A stretch of DNA of 64,000 bases, from positions 8,306,001 to 8,370,000 of the forward strand of contig JAUCBN010000024.1 in the NCBI GenBank assembly GCA_035048815.1. Direction: 5' to 3'. The stretch's first letter is position 1, and every line of letters starts with the position of its first letter. Made by a program: the position numbers and the translations under genes. Positions 10,025 to 21,321 of the stretch are shown piece by piece. A model generated the notes under the pieces. That model saw only the letters and a program-made list of their open reading frames with translations. It made no database searches and was not told the DNA's origin. The DNA comes from Abelmoschus esculentus (lineage: Eukaryota > Streptophyta > Magnoliopsida > Malvales > Malvaceae).

Positions 10025-10503
10025 GTTTGAAAAGAAAGAAAAATAAAAGAAAAAGTATGAAAGCTTCGAACTTTGCTTTAATGGAAGAGGAGGGTGTTTT
10101 TCGGCTATGGAGATTTTAGGGAAAAAGAAGATAAAGGTAAAGTAAAAAGGAAAAGAATAAAGGTGGAACCTTTATTTGTTTCTTAGTGTGGGTTTGTGGG
10201 CTAGGACGTGTGGAAGGGGTTGATTGGTGGGGGTATTGATAGTTTTTTAATAGGAGAGAGGGGGGTTCAAATTTGAAATTCAAATTAAAAATTAAAAAAA
10301 GGTGCCTCCTTTTTGTCTTTTTGCCGCCCAAGGCTTTCCAAGTAGGATTTCTTACTTTTATACTTCTTTTTCCTTCAGCCGTCTGCCTCCAAGGGTGTAA
10401 AATAATCTTAAAAAGATTAAGGGAAAAGATTAAAACAGATTAAGCAAATAAAAACAAACTTAAAAAAATATTTATTTATGAACAAGAGTAAACTAAAAAT
10501 GTC
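10025..10503 (-). other. C1 spacer between pol and 3' ORF
   Basis: A/G-rich non-coding spacer, partly matching 55045-55510 in C2. TGTCATGACA at 10500-10509 lies next to the end of integrase. I see no TATA box as clear as the one in the same place in family A. Confidence 0.4.
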
Positions 10504-10519
10504 ATGACATTTCATTATG

Positions 10520-11300
10520 TTATGCATCTATCAAATATGCTGTAGGTTTATCTCGCATCACGTGGGCTTCAGTGTAAATCTTCAGACGCTGCCCATTAAC
10601 TTTGAAAATTGTTCCATCGTCCGGATTCTTGATGTCTATAGCTCCATGGGGGTACACATGGTGAATCACAAATGGCCCGAACCACCTCGATTTTAGCTTC
10701 CCAGGGAAAAGCTTCAGCCTTGAGTTGAATAGGAGCACTTGTTGTCCCGCATGAAAATGCCGTAGCAAAATTGCTTGATCATGCCATCGCTTGGTTCTCT
10801 CCTTGTAGAGTTTAGCATTCTCATAAGCTTGAATCCTGAATTCCTCTATCTCGTTCAACTCTAGGAGTCTTCTCTCACCAGCTAAATCGGCGTCCAAATT
10901 GAGTTTCTTGATTGCCCAATAAGCCATATGCTCTAGTTCGACCGATAGGTGACAAGCTTTGCCATAGACTAACTTAAATGGAGACATCCCTAATGAGGTT
11001 TTGAAAGCTGTTCGGTATGCCCACAACGCTTCATCAAGCTTTGCTGACCAATCCTTCCTTCTCAGATTCACCATTTTTTCCAAAATTTGCTTGATTTCAC
11101 GGTTGGAAACCCCTGCTTACCTATTGGTCTGGGGATGATATGACGTGGCAATTTTGTGTCGCACTCCATATCTTTGTAATGCCTTGGAAATTAACTTGTT
11201 GTCAAAATGGGTACCTTCATCACTGATGATAGCCCATGGCACACCAAATCTTGTGAAAATGTGCTTATGCAAAAATTTAAGCATTGTTTTTGTATCGTTC
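10520..11300 (-). pseudogene. pol: C1 integrase, C-terminal part
   Basis: Continuation of C1 pol after the A-m1 insertion. In element orientation it has the integrase core with SDEGTHFDNKL (second catalytic Asp) and VSNREIK (catalytic Glu). An open stretch follows from 11083: RRKDWSAKLDEALWAYRT, FKLVYGKACH, and a GPF/Y-type end (KLKSRWFGPF) that closes at a stop at 10520. A TAA at about 11117 replaces Gln in the PQTN-Q motif. Integrase would join element cDNA to chromosomal DNA in the nucleus. The other half is at 22614-22939; the CGTTC duplication separates them. Confidence 0.85.
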
Positions 11301-12554
11301 TGATAGGCATGGCATAAGCGCTATTTTGAGTGCAAGTGTATACGTCGTCAAGTAATAAAATGATAAGTATATCGTATATTGTCTCTACAGGGATTGGTAT
11401 ACTTTATATGTCTTCTTTCGTTCCCTTGCTCCTGAGAATAAAATAAAAACACAAATAAGATGGGTTGTTTTATCTAATTAAATAATTAAATAACAAAACA
11501 TAAAATAAAGAGTTGAGAACGATTATAGAGAAAACGGGTAGGATCCAGTTCCGTCAATTAGTGGATTCAATTGATCTTCTTCTTGTCCAATGCAATCACA
11601 CAATACTGCTTCAATAGTACTGCAGATATTGCCTCGGCAATGCTGGTGCTCCTCTGCCGCGTAAACCAAAGATAACCACCAACCAATCCAACACTTCTTT
11701 TAGCTATTGAAACTCTTAACCTACCCCTTAGTGCCTCCACAAGGGTATAGGCCGAGCTATTATCGCCGATACCGTACTTATCCCTTTCATGAATCTACAC
11801 CTCACGATGCTAGATAAATAGATTACTTGCAAACTTCCCTCTCGGGCTTGGATACAAGAACAAGGAATGACAATAGGATAAGCAAACTTTGATTTTATTG
11901 CATAAGAACATGAATACAAGAATCAATCTCCTCTCACTAATATCAACAACCTTCATTATTCCCTTAGAAATTTAGAACATGTTATCGTGAAAGTACAATT
12001 CTTAGGGAGGAAGGGTTTTCTCTACAGATTGGCTCTTCTAGACAATATAGTCGGCTAGTATATTTATAGTCTTAACCTAGGGCAAACCTTTCCTAAATAG
12101 ACTTCAACTTGGAGTAGGGAAAAAGCCTTCTTCAAGGATTCTGATATTTTCGAGTTTGTCGCCTTCCAAAAAGGGTTTCCCGCTTGGTCCTTGAATTGGG
12201 CTTTGAGCACGCTAGCCTGGTCCAATTGATGCACTATGTCTTCCAGAATATTCTCTATATTTTTATCTTTCAATGCGCCTTCATTGTTGGTGCTGCCATA
12301 CTGGATTCTGCCGCGACCAGTCTTCTACCTCGGCCTCAACATAGCTTTTCTACCGCTTCGGCTCTGGATATTCCTGCATGTACAGAAATTGTAATAATAT
12401 TTGCATTCTCTATAAATATTATCTTTGTATATGGTAATAACAGAATATCCAATATTTGAGCAAAGAGTACACGATTCGGTTCAAGTGGGTGTATAATAGG
12501 TGCATAAAGTACCATAAGAAGGGCAGTAAATAGCTGTCTTTTAGGAACTCATCA
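11301..12554 (-). repeat. A-m1 3' LTR
   Basis: Family A LTR; its element-orientation start is at 12554 and its end, TGCCTATCA, is at 11301. It is about 100 bp shorter than its sisters because of a deletion near 11660 that removes the block containing TTGCTCGTGGG and GACTCCGCTCATC. The LTR promoter region (TATA-type sequence near 12060) is retained. Confidence 0.9.
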
Positions 12555-13448
12555 AATACCCCCCAAATCGAACTATTACTTGTCCTCAAGCAATGCAAAA
12601 CATCAAATTTCTAAACCTTACTCCCCTATGGTCTTACTCTTCCATCTATTCTCCCCACCATGGTCATGTCTATCTCTCCGTTTTAGCCACTAGTTTACCC
12701 AAGGACTTCTACTAAGAAACAAACTATAGGGCTAGATGAGTATGTGCGTTTAATGGACAAGGCTGATTCAAGGCTTTCTTAGATAAACTCTAAGTTCAAG
12801 ACAAGTAGAATCTTGGATTAGCTATCTCCTTAAAACAACAAGTCTTGAGCCAATTACGGGCGCCTCAAGATATGTGTTTTCTATTTCTTTCTTTGTTTTT
12901 CTTATTTATTCTTTTTCTTTTATAGCACCTATTTAGCATACTAGAGCCAATTTCGGGCACCTCTAGTACGAAGGAGAGCAAAACTAGAGTCGATGATAGG
13001 CACCTCTAGTTATTTTTCCAACAAGTTCTAAGTCTTTATCACCTAAGTTTTTTAAAAGAACTCCTAAATCAAACAAGTCCAAAAGTGTTTTTTTACTAAC
13101 CCTAAAGCAAGCTTTTAAGTTTTATTCCATGAGTATCCTATGGTTATCCTTTCAAAACAGTACTTGGCCATGGTAAGGAGAAAAATTTCTATAGCCTTAA
13201 AGGAGTAAACTAAAGCAAAGCTAACATAAGGCAGTACAAGATTACAAACATGAATTCAAGAAAAGAGAAAAAAATTTCGGTAAAAATTTACTCCCTTTTA
13301 TGTTATTACCGCGACATTGGGTAGCCTCAACAGTGCTTTTGCACCTTCAATCTCCCCCAAACTCAAACCGAGCATTGTCCTCAATGCTCAAAATATAAAA
13401 CAAACAACAATTAAAATTTTGAAAAAGATGAGAGCATTAAGGCATTAT
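12555..13448 (-). other. A-m1 3' untranslated region: PPT, terminal hairpin and hairpin triad
   Basis: Polypurine tract at 12555-12568. PPT-proximal hairpin at 12574-12593 (ATTACTTG to CAAGCAAT). Three 26-nt hairpins at 12844-12869 (CTTGAG/CTCAAG), 12941-12966 (CTAGAG/CTCTAG) and 12984-13009 (CTAGAG/CTCTAG). Order, length and spacing follow the pattern seen in B1, A-m2 and A-m3. No ORF. Confidence 0.7.
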
Positions 13449-14938
13449 TTATAATGACTCCGAGGAGCTGCTTGCATGGAGAATTCTCCTAGGCCTTGCT
13501 GTTGGTGATTGTTGTTGTTTTGCCTGCCGATACGGCTGCACTCTGCTGGGTGGTGTACGGTGCATCGGCACTGTAACTTCATCCCCTTCTTCGTTATTGT
13601 CCATGATTTCTGTTCCTCCTCCTGACGTGGCAGTGGGTATTACTGATTCATGGGATAAACTGTGGTATTCATCAATCTCGCGAGATAGTGTATCCCTGCT
13701 GAGACTGGGCATATGAATCAGTTCTCTTTGGGGAGAGTTAAAGACAGCCTGGCTCTTGGATGTCCTTTGGCTAGTAGATGATACTCCGGCAGACCTTGAT
13801 GGCTTGGAAGGTCCAACAACATAGAATTGTTGGTGCGGCCGTGGCTGGAAAGATGGTTGCGGTCCTGGGGCAAGTGTTGTATCAGTATAAGGGGCGGCAG
13901 TGACGAACATATTGGCTGGGAATTCAGGAAATTGTGCACCTTGATGTGGAAAGATCTGCATCATCACATTGGCTAGAGACGTGTTGAAGTTGTGCTGGTA
14001 TTCCATGTAGCGTTGTTGACGAAGGTCCATGGCTGCCATCCTTTGTAAAATCTCTTGGTATGGGTTTACTCTGGCAGTCGGTTCGACAGATGCTGGTGCT
14101 TCTATTGAATACCACCCTCCGGCGGTGAAGTCGGTAGTGAACTGCTGCGGTGTTGCCTGAACAGGCTCTGTATTTGTTATCTGCATAACTCGGTGACAGA
14201 AGTCTCTTGTCCATCCCTACCTAGTTGGCGTGTATTCATCCGTATCTTCGACTGGAACTCCTGCATTAATGCACAAGACAGAGATTAAACAGAGGAAGTA
14301 CAATGGTCCATGTTCCTTCTTATCGCATTCATGGATTTCGTGAAGGATGATTTCTCCAACGTTGATGCTTCTCTTCTTGATGATGGACTGGATCAACGCC
14401 AGGCTTTTGGATCCACTGTGTTATTGTGGGAAGTTGGGATAAGTAGTCTTTTGACAAACGTACACCACATCTTGGCCTCGGGTATTAGACTCTACCGTGT
14501 TACTAAACCCTTATGGGCACCGGTTTCCCATGAAGTGTTGTTGTAACAAAGCTCATCCTTAATCTCCTCATAGTTTTGAGTGGTGATACTGTCTACGTAG
14601 TCGGCATGATCATCTCGTGTGGGTGTGAGACCATAAAAGTCATTTATGACTTTAGCATCAAGTCATACAAGTTTGCCTCGGTAGTAGACAAAGAGAGTAT
14701 CCTTGCTCGGCCCATGTGCATAGAATTCTCGTACAATTGTGGCATTTGCTGCTTGAGGCTATAGACAAAAAGCCTCCCAATCTTGATGCTGAATCTTGTC
14801 GAATAAATATGGTTCAATGCTAAAGTTCATATCATTGTTCTGTTGAAATCCTTTCTCTTCCCATAGTTGTCGAGCAACGAATGATTGGTTGAATCTTTCA
14901 ACAACAGTGGCTGGGGCAAATCTTGTGTAATAAGCCAT
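13449..14938 (-). pseudogene. A-m1 3' ORF, putative plant transposon protein type (broken)
   Basis: Start chosen at the Met at 14938 (MAYYTRFAPATVVERF), because A-m2 has the same start (MAAYRRFASSNVVERF) and a TATA box lies about 140 bp upstream. The N-terminal half carries ATIVREFYAHGP and LFVYYRGK, the same pattern as the C-family 3' ORF. The last 245 codons (14186-13449) are open: a Gln-rich, Pro-rich segment, then MHRTPPSRVQPYRQAK and a Ser-rich end SSSSESL. Stops near 14759 (CAG to TAG type) and near 14664, plus one near 14220, break the N-terminal half. Function unknown. It is kept by all three families here, which suggests it mattered for their spread. Confidence 0.6.
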
Positions 14939-15078
14939 TGAACTGTTCGTGTAAGGTGGTTTGAGAATTTTTGGAGTGAATAGAGATTGTTCTGAAAATT
15001 GCACAAAGTAGTGAGAGCAAGATTGTGAAAGTAAGGATAACAAGAATGCAAAGTAAATAATGCACAGCGGTAGTCTGC

Positions 15079-15085
15079 TTATATA
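15079..15085 (-). promoter_or_regulatory. A-m1 internal TATA box before the 3' ORF
   Basis: Minus-strand CCTATATAAGC, about 140 bp upstream of the 3' ORF start. The same box, in the same setting (an upstream block with CGGCAGATAGCCGTTA), recurs at 27800-27806 in A-m2 and 60298-60304 in A-m3. I infer a second promoter for a separate 3' ORF transcript. Confidence 0.5.
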
Positions 15086-15451
15086 GGCTATAAAAATATG
15101 ACTGTTAAAAATACTATCCGTTAGTCATTTACTACCTGGATGCACAGTTACTATAGTGGCAGATTTCTCGGCAGATAGCCGTTACACTGTTTCTGCCCGT
15201 TGGTAGTTTTGCGGTTCTGACATAGTGCTACCGCGGCAGCAGAATTCCTGTTGTGGCAAAATTTTTCCTGCATTCATCATTTTATTAAAAATTAAAAATA
15301 CTGAATCTAAAATACTAAAAATAAAAAATTGTTGATCATAAAGTAAAATAACAAAATATTGAAAATAACAAAATACTTAAGAATAAAGAATGCTGAAAAT
15401 AATACTATGTATACTAATCCTAATATAATAATTAAAAGTGAAGGAAAGAGA
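15086..15451 (-). other. A-m1 spacer between gag-PR and 3' ORF
   Basis: Non-coding, AT-rich near gag-PR and GC-rich (CCGCGGCAGCAG, CTCGGCAGATAG) near the TATA box. This is where RT, RNase H and integrase would lie in a complete Athila element; no trace of them is seen. Confidence 0.55.
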
Positions 15452-17962
15452 TTAGGTTACTTGTGGAGTGCATGTGAATGCATCTCCCATTTTCGTTATC
15501 TCTTTCTGGCCCATGTCTGTCAGCATGAGTTGACCAGTCCCTTCGGTGCATTCGACTTCTCCTTTGGATTTTATTCTTTTACCGAATAGTCTGCCAAGCG
15601 TGCTGCCTAGGCATGATATTTTAGTACTCTTATTTGGTGTATGGAGAGCCTTACATTATGTTGGAGCGTCTAAATTTGGTAGATTGAGGAAGGCGTTCAA
15701 CTTGATTTGTTGATCATTTATTCGCATTGTGAGCTCACCATTTTCCACATCAATGATAGTGCGTCCAGTGGCAAGGAAAGGTCGACCCAATATGATCGGT
15801 GCATTGTCGTCAGCTTCACAGTCAAGGATAAGAAAGTCGGCAAGGAAGATGACCTTGTCAACTTTCACCAGAATGTCCTCGATTTTGCCTTCAGGATGCA
15901 CGTAAGACCGATCCGCAAGTTGGAGCAGTACTGTTGTTGGTTTCGCTCATCCAATTCCGAGTTTTTGAAAAACTGATTTGGGCATTAAGTTGATGCTTGC
16001 TCCTAAGTCGCATAGGGTCTTTCCTTTATAACCATCTCTAATTGCACAGGGAATTGTGAAGCAGCCAGGATCTTTTAGTTTGGGTGGCATGCGATTATGT
16101 AGCATTACCATGCAACCTTCAGTGGCTGTCACCGTTTTAAATTCTCCTAGCCTTTGTCGTTTGTATACTATGTCCTTTAAAAACTTGGCATAGTTAGGCA
16201 TTTGTTCAGTCGTCTCAACTAAGGGCAAGTTAATATGGACCTGCTTCAGGATGTCTAGGAACTTCTGAAATTGGTGGTCCTGTTTTTGTTTCTTTAGCCT
16301 CTGTGGAAAATGAGGTGGTGGTCTGATGTCCTCCAGGTTTCCTTGGATATTGAGTTTTATACCTGGGGTGAATTTTTCTGCAGCTGCCTCGGCAGAAGGT
16401 TTTGATACTACAGGTTCTGTTGTCGTGGTAGAGCTTTCAGTTGGGTCTTGCTCAGCCTCTGAGTCCTCATGTATTTTTTGTTCTGGTTGGACTCTTTCAG
16501 TTGAGGTCCCCTCTTTATTTTTCAGCTGTAGGCCATTTCTGGTGGTGATTACTTTACATTGTTTGTAACCTAATACCTTAGCAACTTCGGTATTGCTAGG
16601 TAAACCTAGGGATTTTATTGCAGCCTCCTGGTTCTACAGTCTCATCTCTGTTCTGTTCATGAAGTCATCAGTACGCTTCATGCAGCGGCTATTCTCCATC
16701 ATGTAGGCATCAGTCTTTGACATGAAAGCTGTGAGAGAATCGGCCAGTGCCTTCAGAGACTGTTGTTGTTGTACCTGCTGCTGCGGCATGGACTGCTGAG
16801 TGTTCTGCTGCGGCAGGTTCTGGTTCTGATGCTGAAATCCAAGGGCTTGGGTAGTTGGATTCAAGGCATTGTTAGGGTTACTCCAAGAGAAGTTCGGATG
16901 CCTTTTCCAAGATGAGTTATAATTGTTGGACATCATTGGATTGTTTCTGTTATAATTTCCAACATATAGGTCGGTCTCCTCATCTGGCATATAATCTGAA
17001 GAGTTGACTGCCTTAACCTCATGTATGCTTCTTTGGTTTTGCATATTCTGAACCATCTTGGTCAGAGAAGCTAATTATGCTACCACCGAACTTGATGTGT
17101 CTAATTCATGAGCTATGGCATGACGTTTTATTTCTCCTCGCCTCGATGTGGGAAATTGGAAATCGTTCCTTGCGAGTTTGTTCAGAATTTCAATGGCTTC
17201 CGCGGGTACTCTATTTAAAAGTGTCCCATTTGCGGAAGCGTCTAGCATCATCCTTATGGAAGCATTGGTAGAATTATAGAACATGAAAACTTGCGTCCAC
17301 AAGGGAAAACCATGTAAGGGGCATTTGTTTAATAGTTCTCTGTAACGTTCCCATGCCTCGTACATCGGTTCATCTTCATCTTGCCGGAATGATGTAATTT
17401 CATTACGAATACGGTCATAGAGATTTGTTGGATTGAACCTCGTAATGAATTCTCGGCAAAGTTCTTCCCAAGATCCGATTGATCCTGCTGGGATTCCATT
17501 CAACCAAGCCTTCGCCCTTTTTCTCAGTGAATAGGGGAAAAATTTTAAGCGAAAAATATCTTTACAGACTCCTTGAATCTTAAAAGAGTTACACACTTCC
17601 ATGAAGGATTTAAGATACTACCTTGCATCTTCAGTAGCAGACCCACCAAACTGTCCAATTGTGTTCAACATGTTGAACAATACTGGTTTAAGCTCAAAGT
17701 GAGTTGCTTCAATCTCTGGGGTAACTATGCCAGGGTTAAGTCCGTTTAGATCCTCCACCAGATAGTCTCTGACAGTGGGCTACCTCGGCAATGGATGCGG
17801 CATTGGCTGCTGTTGTATTGCTGGCGGCAGTACATTATGATCAGCAGGTCCTCTAGGTGGATTGTCCATAGTTTGGAACAGATTTCGTCTTAGATTATGT
17901 CTTGTACGTTCAATCTCAGGATCCAACTCGTCCAATGGTCCACTCGGATTTGCCCTGTTCAT
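15452..17962 (-). pseudogene. gag-pr: A-m1 gag-protease polyprotein (broken)
   Basis: Begins MNRANPSGPLDELDPEIERT at 17962. The capsid-like part has ELKPVLFNMLNTIGQFGGSA, FMEVCNSFKIQGV, WERYRELLNKCPLHGF and MLDASANGTLL. A Gln-rich middle, a second capsid-end/linker segment (CKVITTRSGLQL) and a retropepsin with the active-site motif LCDLGASINLMPKSVF near 15980-16020 follow. Protease continues through LILDCEADDNAPIILGRP. The frame then ends in its own TAA at 15452-15454 after GDAFTCTPQVT, not in RT. Stops at 17780-17782, 17618-17620, 17075-17077 and 16634-16636 all replace a Gln codon. No CX2C knuckle was recognised. Expected role: particle formation and self-cleavage. Confidence 0.85.
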
Positions 17963-18085
17963 AAACCAAATAAATAAAAAAAATTAGTAAAAACAAAAAT
18001 AAAATAAAACTAAAGTTAAAGTTAGATAACTAATAATTAAAGAGCAAAAAAATTAAAGAAAACAAAATTCAGTTTCTAATCCCCA

Positions 18086-18103
18086 GAAACGGCGCCAAAA
18101 ACT
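18086..18103 (-). other. A-m1 primer-binding site
   Basis: Minus-strand AGTTTTTGGCGCCGTTTC immediately after the LTR end; TGGCGCCGTT pairs with the 3' end of tRNA-Asp. Confidence 0.85.
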
Positions 18104-18120
18104 TGATAGGCATGGTATAA
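18104..18120 (-). repeat. A-m1 5' LTR, PBS-side fragment
   Basis: Seventeen bases of LTR end (minus strand ...TGCCTATCA) before the insertion at 18121. The next 47 bp of LTR, judged against 11301-12554, are missing. Confidence 0.8.
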
Positions 18121-18679
18121 ACGTGAACCGGCACTAACGGGTTACACGGGGAATATCAAACCAAACCCGCGAAGGTCCGATTCGATAAACAACCCTAAAA
18201 CTGTTATATATATTTTTTTCTTTTATCTTTCCTAGATGCATAATCTTATTCCTACATGTAAAGGTCTCGTATAAGGCATTAACGGAACAAATTAATCATA
18301 AACAAACATCCGATTAAACACTTAAGTAAAATTAAGGACTAAATCGTAAAACTCTTAAATTCTATTTGTAAAGTTTAAAATCTTTTCATCAAAGTTCAAT
18401 TAAACACTCAAGTGTCCTTCACAATAAATTTCAAGTCAAACAGATCATTCAAACATCATCAATTGCATGTTTCTCTAATTTAGGGACCAAAATGTAAATC
18501 TTCCAAATTACAAGGACTTCATCCAAATTAGGTCAACCGTATTGAAATTAAATCAACTTTATGCATGCATACAAAATTTTAGCTCAAAATAACATCGGTA
18601 AGTACCCTAATCGAACAAAGGAAGATATCCGGGACTAAAATATAATTTCCAGCAACTTTCAATCCTTGGTAGTCAAAGG

Positions 18680-18862
18680 TTTCGAAACCTTCCAGAGGTT
18701 TCGAAACTTTTTGTAAAAGGTTTCGAAACTTCCCTGAAAGTTTCGAAACTTTTCGCGTCCAGTAACTTTTCAGAATTGAAATTGCCCGCAAGATTTCGAA
18801 ACTTCCTGAAGGTTTCGAAACTATTTGACAAAGGTTTCAGAACCTTCTTAGAGGTTTCAAAA
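18680..18862. repeat. Array of TTTCGAAAC palindromes
   Basis: Six exact TTTCGAAAC copies at 18680, 18699, 18721, 18741, 18794 and 18813, and two decayed ones near 18834 and 18854 where the CG has become CA. Flanks AGG/GG and CTT(CC) are also repeated. Spacing is irregular (about 19-53 bp). Confidence 0.8.
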
Positions 18863-19372
18863 CTTTGGGTTTGGAACCAAAAGTTCTGTCACACTAAGTG
18901 AACACTAACAATTCAATACACAACCATTAGTCACTTCCAACTATATGCATAATTCCTAGGCATAATTAACAGCTTGTAACACATAATTAACAACGTCACG
19001 GCATCAATCAAACTATAGGCATGCTTCCTAGATGAAGATTAAGAACATAACAATCATGAAAATACATGCTTCTACAATCCAACAATTCCATAGTCCATCA
19101 ATTATCATTCAAGCAACATGAGTCTTATTTCAACATAAACCAAGATCTAAGTACATACTAATCCAAAGTCTAAGTACCCATTCTCACATAGGTTGGGTTA
19201 CACATTGCCATGCCCAATTTATTTGCCAAAAACATACCAAATTCGAAGTAATCCTTCCCCTTGGTTTCCTTGCCTCGAACGAAGCCCCAAGTGATCACCT
19301 AATGTGAACTCTTAGTTCATCAAATACACGGATCCTTTTCTCATAATTGGAGACTCTTGGTCTCAACATGCA

Positions 19373-19571
19373 TCGGTTGGATACTTAGTCACCCTTGTAT
19401 ACATGTTACCCTCACTACGCACGGTCGGACACAAAGTCACCCTTATTTATGTATGGGTCAACTATATGCACGGTCGGACACAAAGTCACCCTTGTTTACA
19501 TATAGGCAAGCTCTACACGTACGGTCGGACACAAAGTCACCCTTGTTTACGTGTAGGCAACATCATTACTC
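19373..19571. repeat. Four tandem units of about 50 bp
   Basis: Units share CGGTCGGACACAAAGTCACC followed by CTTGTTTACATATAGG-like sequence, starting at 19373 (diverged), 19422, 19471 and 19522. Periods are 49, 49 and 51 bp. Confidence 0.85.
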
Positions 19572-21321
19572 TCTTTATTTTATAGTGTACTCAATCCTAA
19601 TGACATGTCATTCGTATTCGAATCTAAAGTTAGTGTCACTAAGCCAATATCAAGATCAATCATGCATGTTAACTTGCTGCTCATCATACATTCATATATT
19701 GTTCATCATGTGAACTTTAAATCACGCTCAACGGCTTCATCATTATAGGGCAAAAAACCTCATCATATTCCAATATATTTTCATGCTTCCATAAGCCACG
19801 AATGCCTTTACAAATCATACAATTTTTCAGCAATTAACACATGCATGCATCATATCAAAACCATTGTTATACATCTTCAAAATCTCAATAAATCATCATT
19901 ATCAAAGTCATGTCCGGAATTGCCGATACATAAGAGATTGCATCAAAATCATTTAATCCACTTACTCTTGAACTATGGAAAGTTTTCACACTATTCCATA
20001 GTCCCCAAAACAGAACCGAAGCAATGCGATTCACTTTTAATCCGAAATCACTCACCAACAAGCGAAACGAGCTTTCGCCGCTATCCGATGATTGCGCCAA
20101 CACACCAGCACTTAAGCACCTTCTTGTACCTCTTCTACAATATTAAAAACAGAGCATTCTCACATCATAACATGCTCAAACCAACAACCATATCCGATCA
20201 CTATAAAACTACCAAAAACTTAGCCGAAGAGACCGTAAACTAAGCCGAAACGCATCCGAACAACATCAGCTCAAAACCTAATGAATCTAACATCTAATCC
20301 ACTTCAATTATGAACCAAAAACACATTCAAACCACCCTTATATATCCATAAACATATAAGCACCTAAAACAGCCCCTAAAACAACCGAAAAACACCTTAA
20401 AACAACACCGATTGCATTATTCTGGATTAAATTAATGTGTTACCAAATGAAGACTCAATTAATCATTTAATTAACATAAAAACATAATTGAATCCATCTA
20501 ATTTCAGCATTGAATGAGATCCAAAAAGATTTCACAAAATCATTCATAAAATCACTAGATCTAATATTGAAAACATAGAATTAAGTTTTATTCAAAGATT
20601 AGCAAACTAATACTTGGGAATTTCAATAAATAACCTTAGAAAAGAGTTAAAAATCCAGAAAATTACCTTTAAGATATATTCACCAAAAAGACACAATTTC
20701 CTCTTCTTGATTCTTTACAATTTGGTGTTGATTTGATAAAATTGATGGTTGGATCTTGTAAGGAATAGAAAGATGATTAAAATGATGTAATCTTTGTGAA
20801 AAAAGATGCAAAAATCAGCAAGGAATTGAAGAAAAGAGATGAAGGAAAATGGAGAGAAAAAATGAGAGAAAAAAAGTAGTTTTGAGAGAAAATGATTAAA
20901 ATCTTTAATTAATGTAATTAAAATGCATTTTGGTGAATAAATTATTATTAAAAATTAAAATGGGTTTATGGCCCTCTAAGGATTCTAAGTTTAGCTTACT
21001 TTTCAATTTAGTCACTAAAACAACTATTTTCGAAAATCACCAATTAAGTCCCCCAATTTTTCAAAAATTACAAATTGGTCACTTATTCATAATTAAGCAT
21101 AATTAAAAATCGATATAAAGTCCAAATTACTTTCTTTTAATTTTTGAAACATATTTTAATACTTTTAAACCATATTCCAAAATTATTATTTTTCTTAATT
21201 AAAAATATTCTTATTTTATTTTTCTCCGAAATAATGAACCGGAGAATCCGATTCGACTCGACTCGACTCGAATTCTCCTAACTAAAGCCTAAACTAACAA
21301 CCCCAAAAATGGGATGTTACA

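Larger units (their letters stand above)
18121..21321 (-). mobile_element. LTR-like insertion, possibly a solo chromovirus-type LTR
   Basis: 3.2 kb unrelated to the Athila families, sitting inside the A-m1 5' LTR. Its minus-strand left edge is TGTAACATCCC, a start common in LTRs of plant Ty3/gypsy chromoviruses. The other edge in that orientation ends near CCGGTTCACGT. It has no ORF of note, no PBS or PPT at its edges, and internal tandem repeats, all as in long LTRs. Flanking bases do not form a clean target duplication, and 47 bp of the host LTR are missing, so it entered with a deletion or was later rearranged. Family assignment is tentative. Confidence 0.45.

Noticed and set aside
18086..18103. 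tRNA-Asp-like 3' ends at several places
   Set aside because: Only about 18 bases match, always next to an LTR end and in complementary sense; these are primer-binding sites, not tRNA genes. No cloverleaf surrounds them.
19373..19571. CRISPR-like array
   Set aside because: Units are contiguous 50-bp repeats with no unique spacers, in a plant genome.
19357..19713. Plus-strand ORF of 118 codons with repeated peptide
   Set aside because: It is a by-product of the 50-bp tandem array; both sense and overlapping frames show the same repetition and there is no conserved domain.
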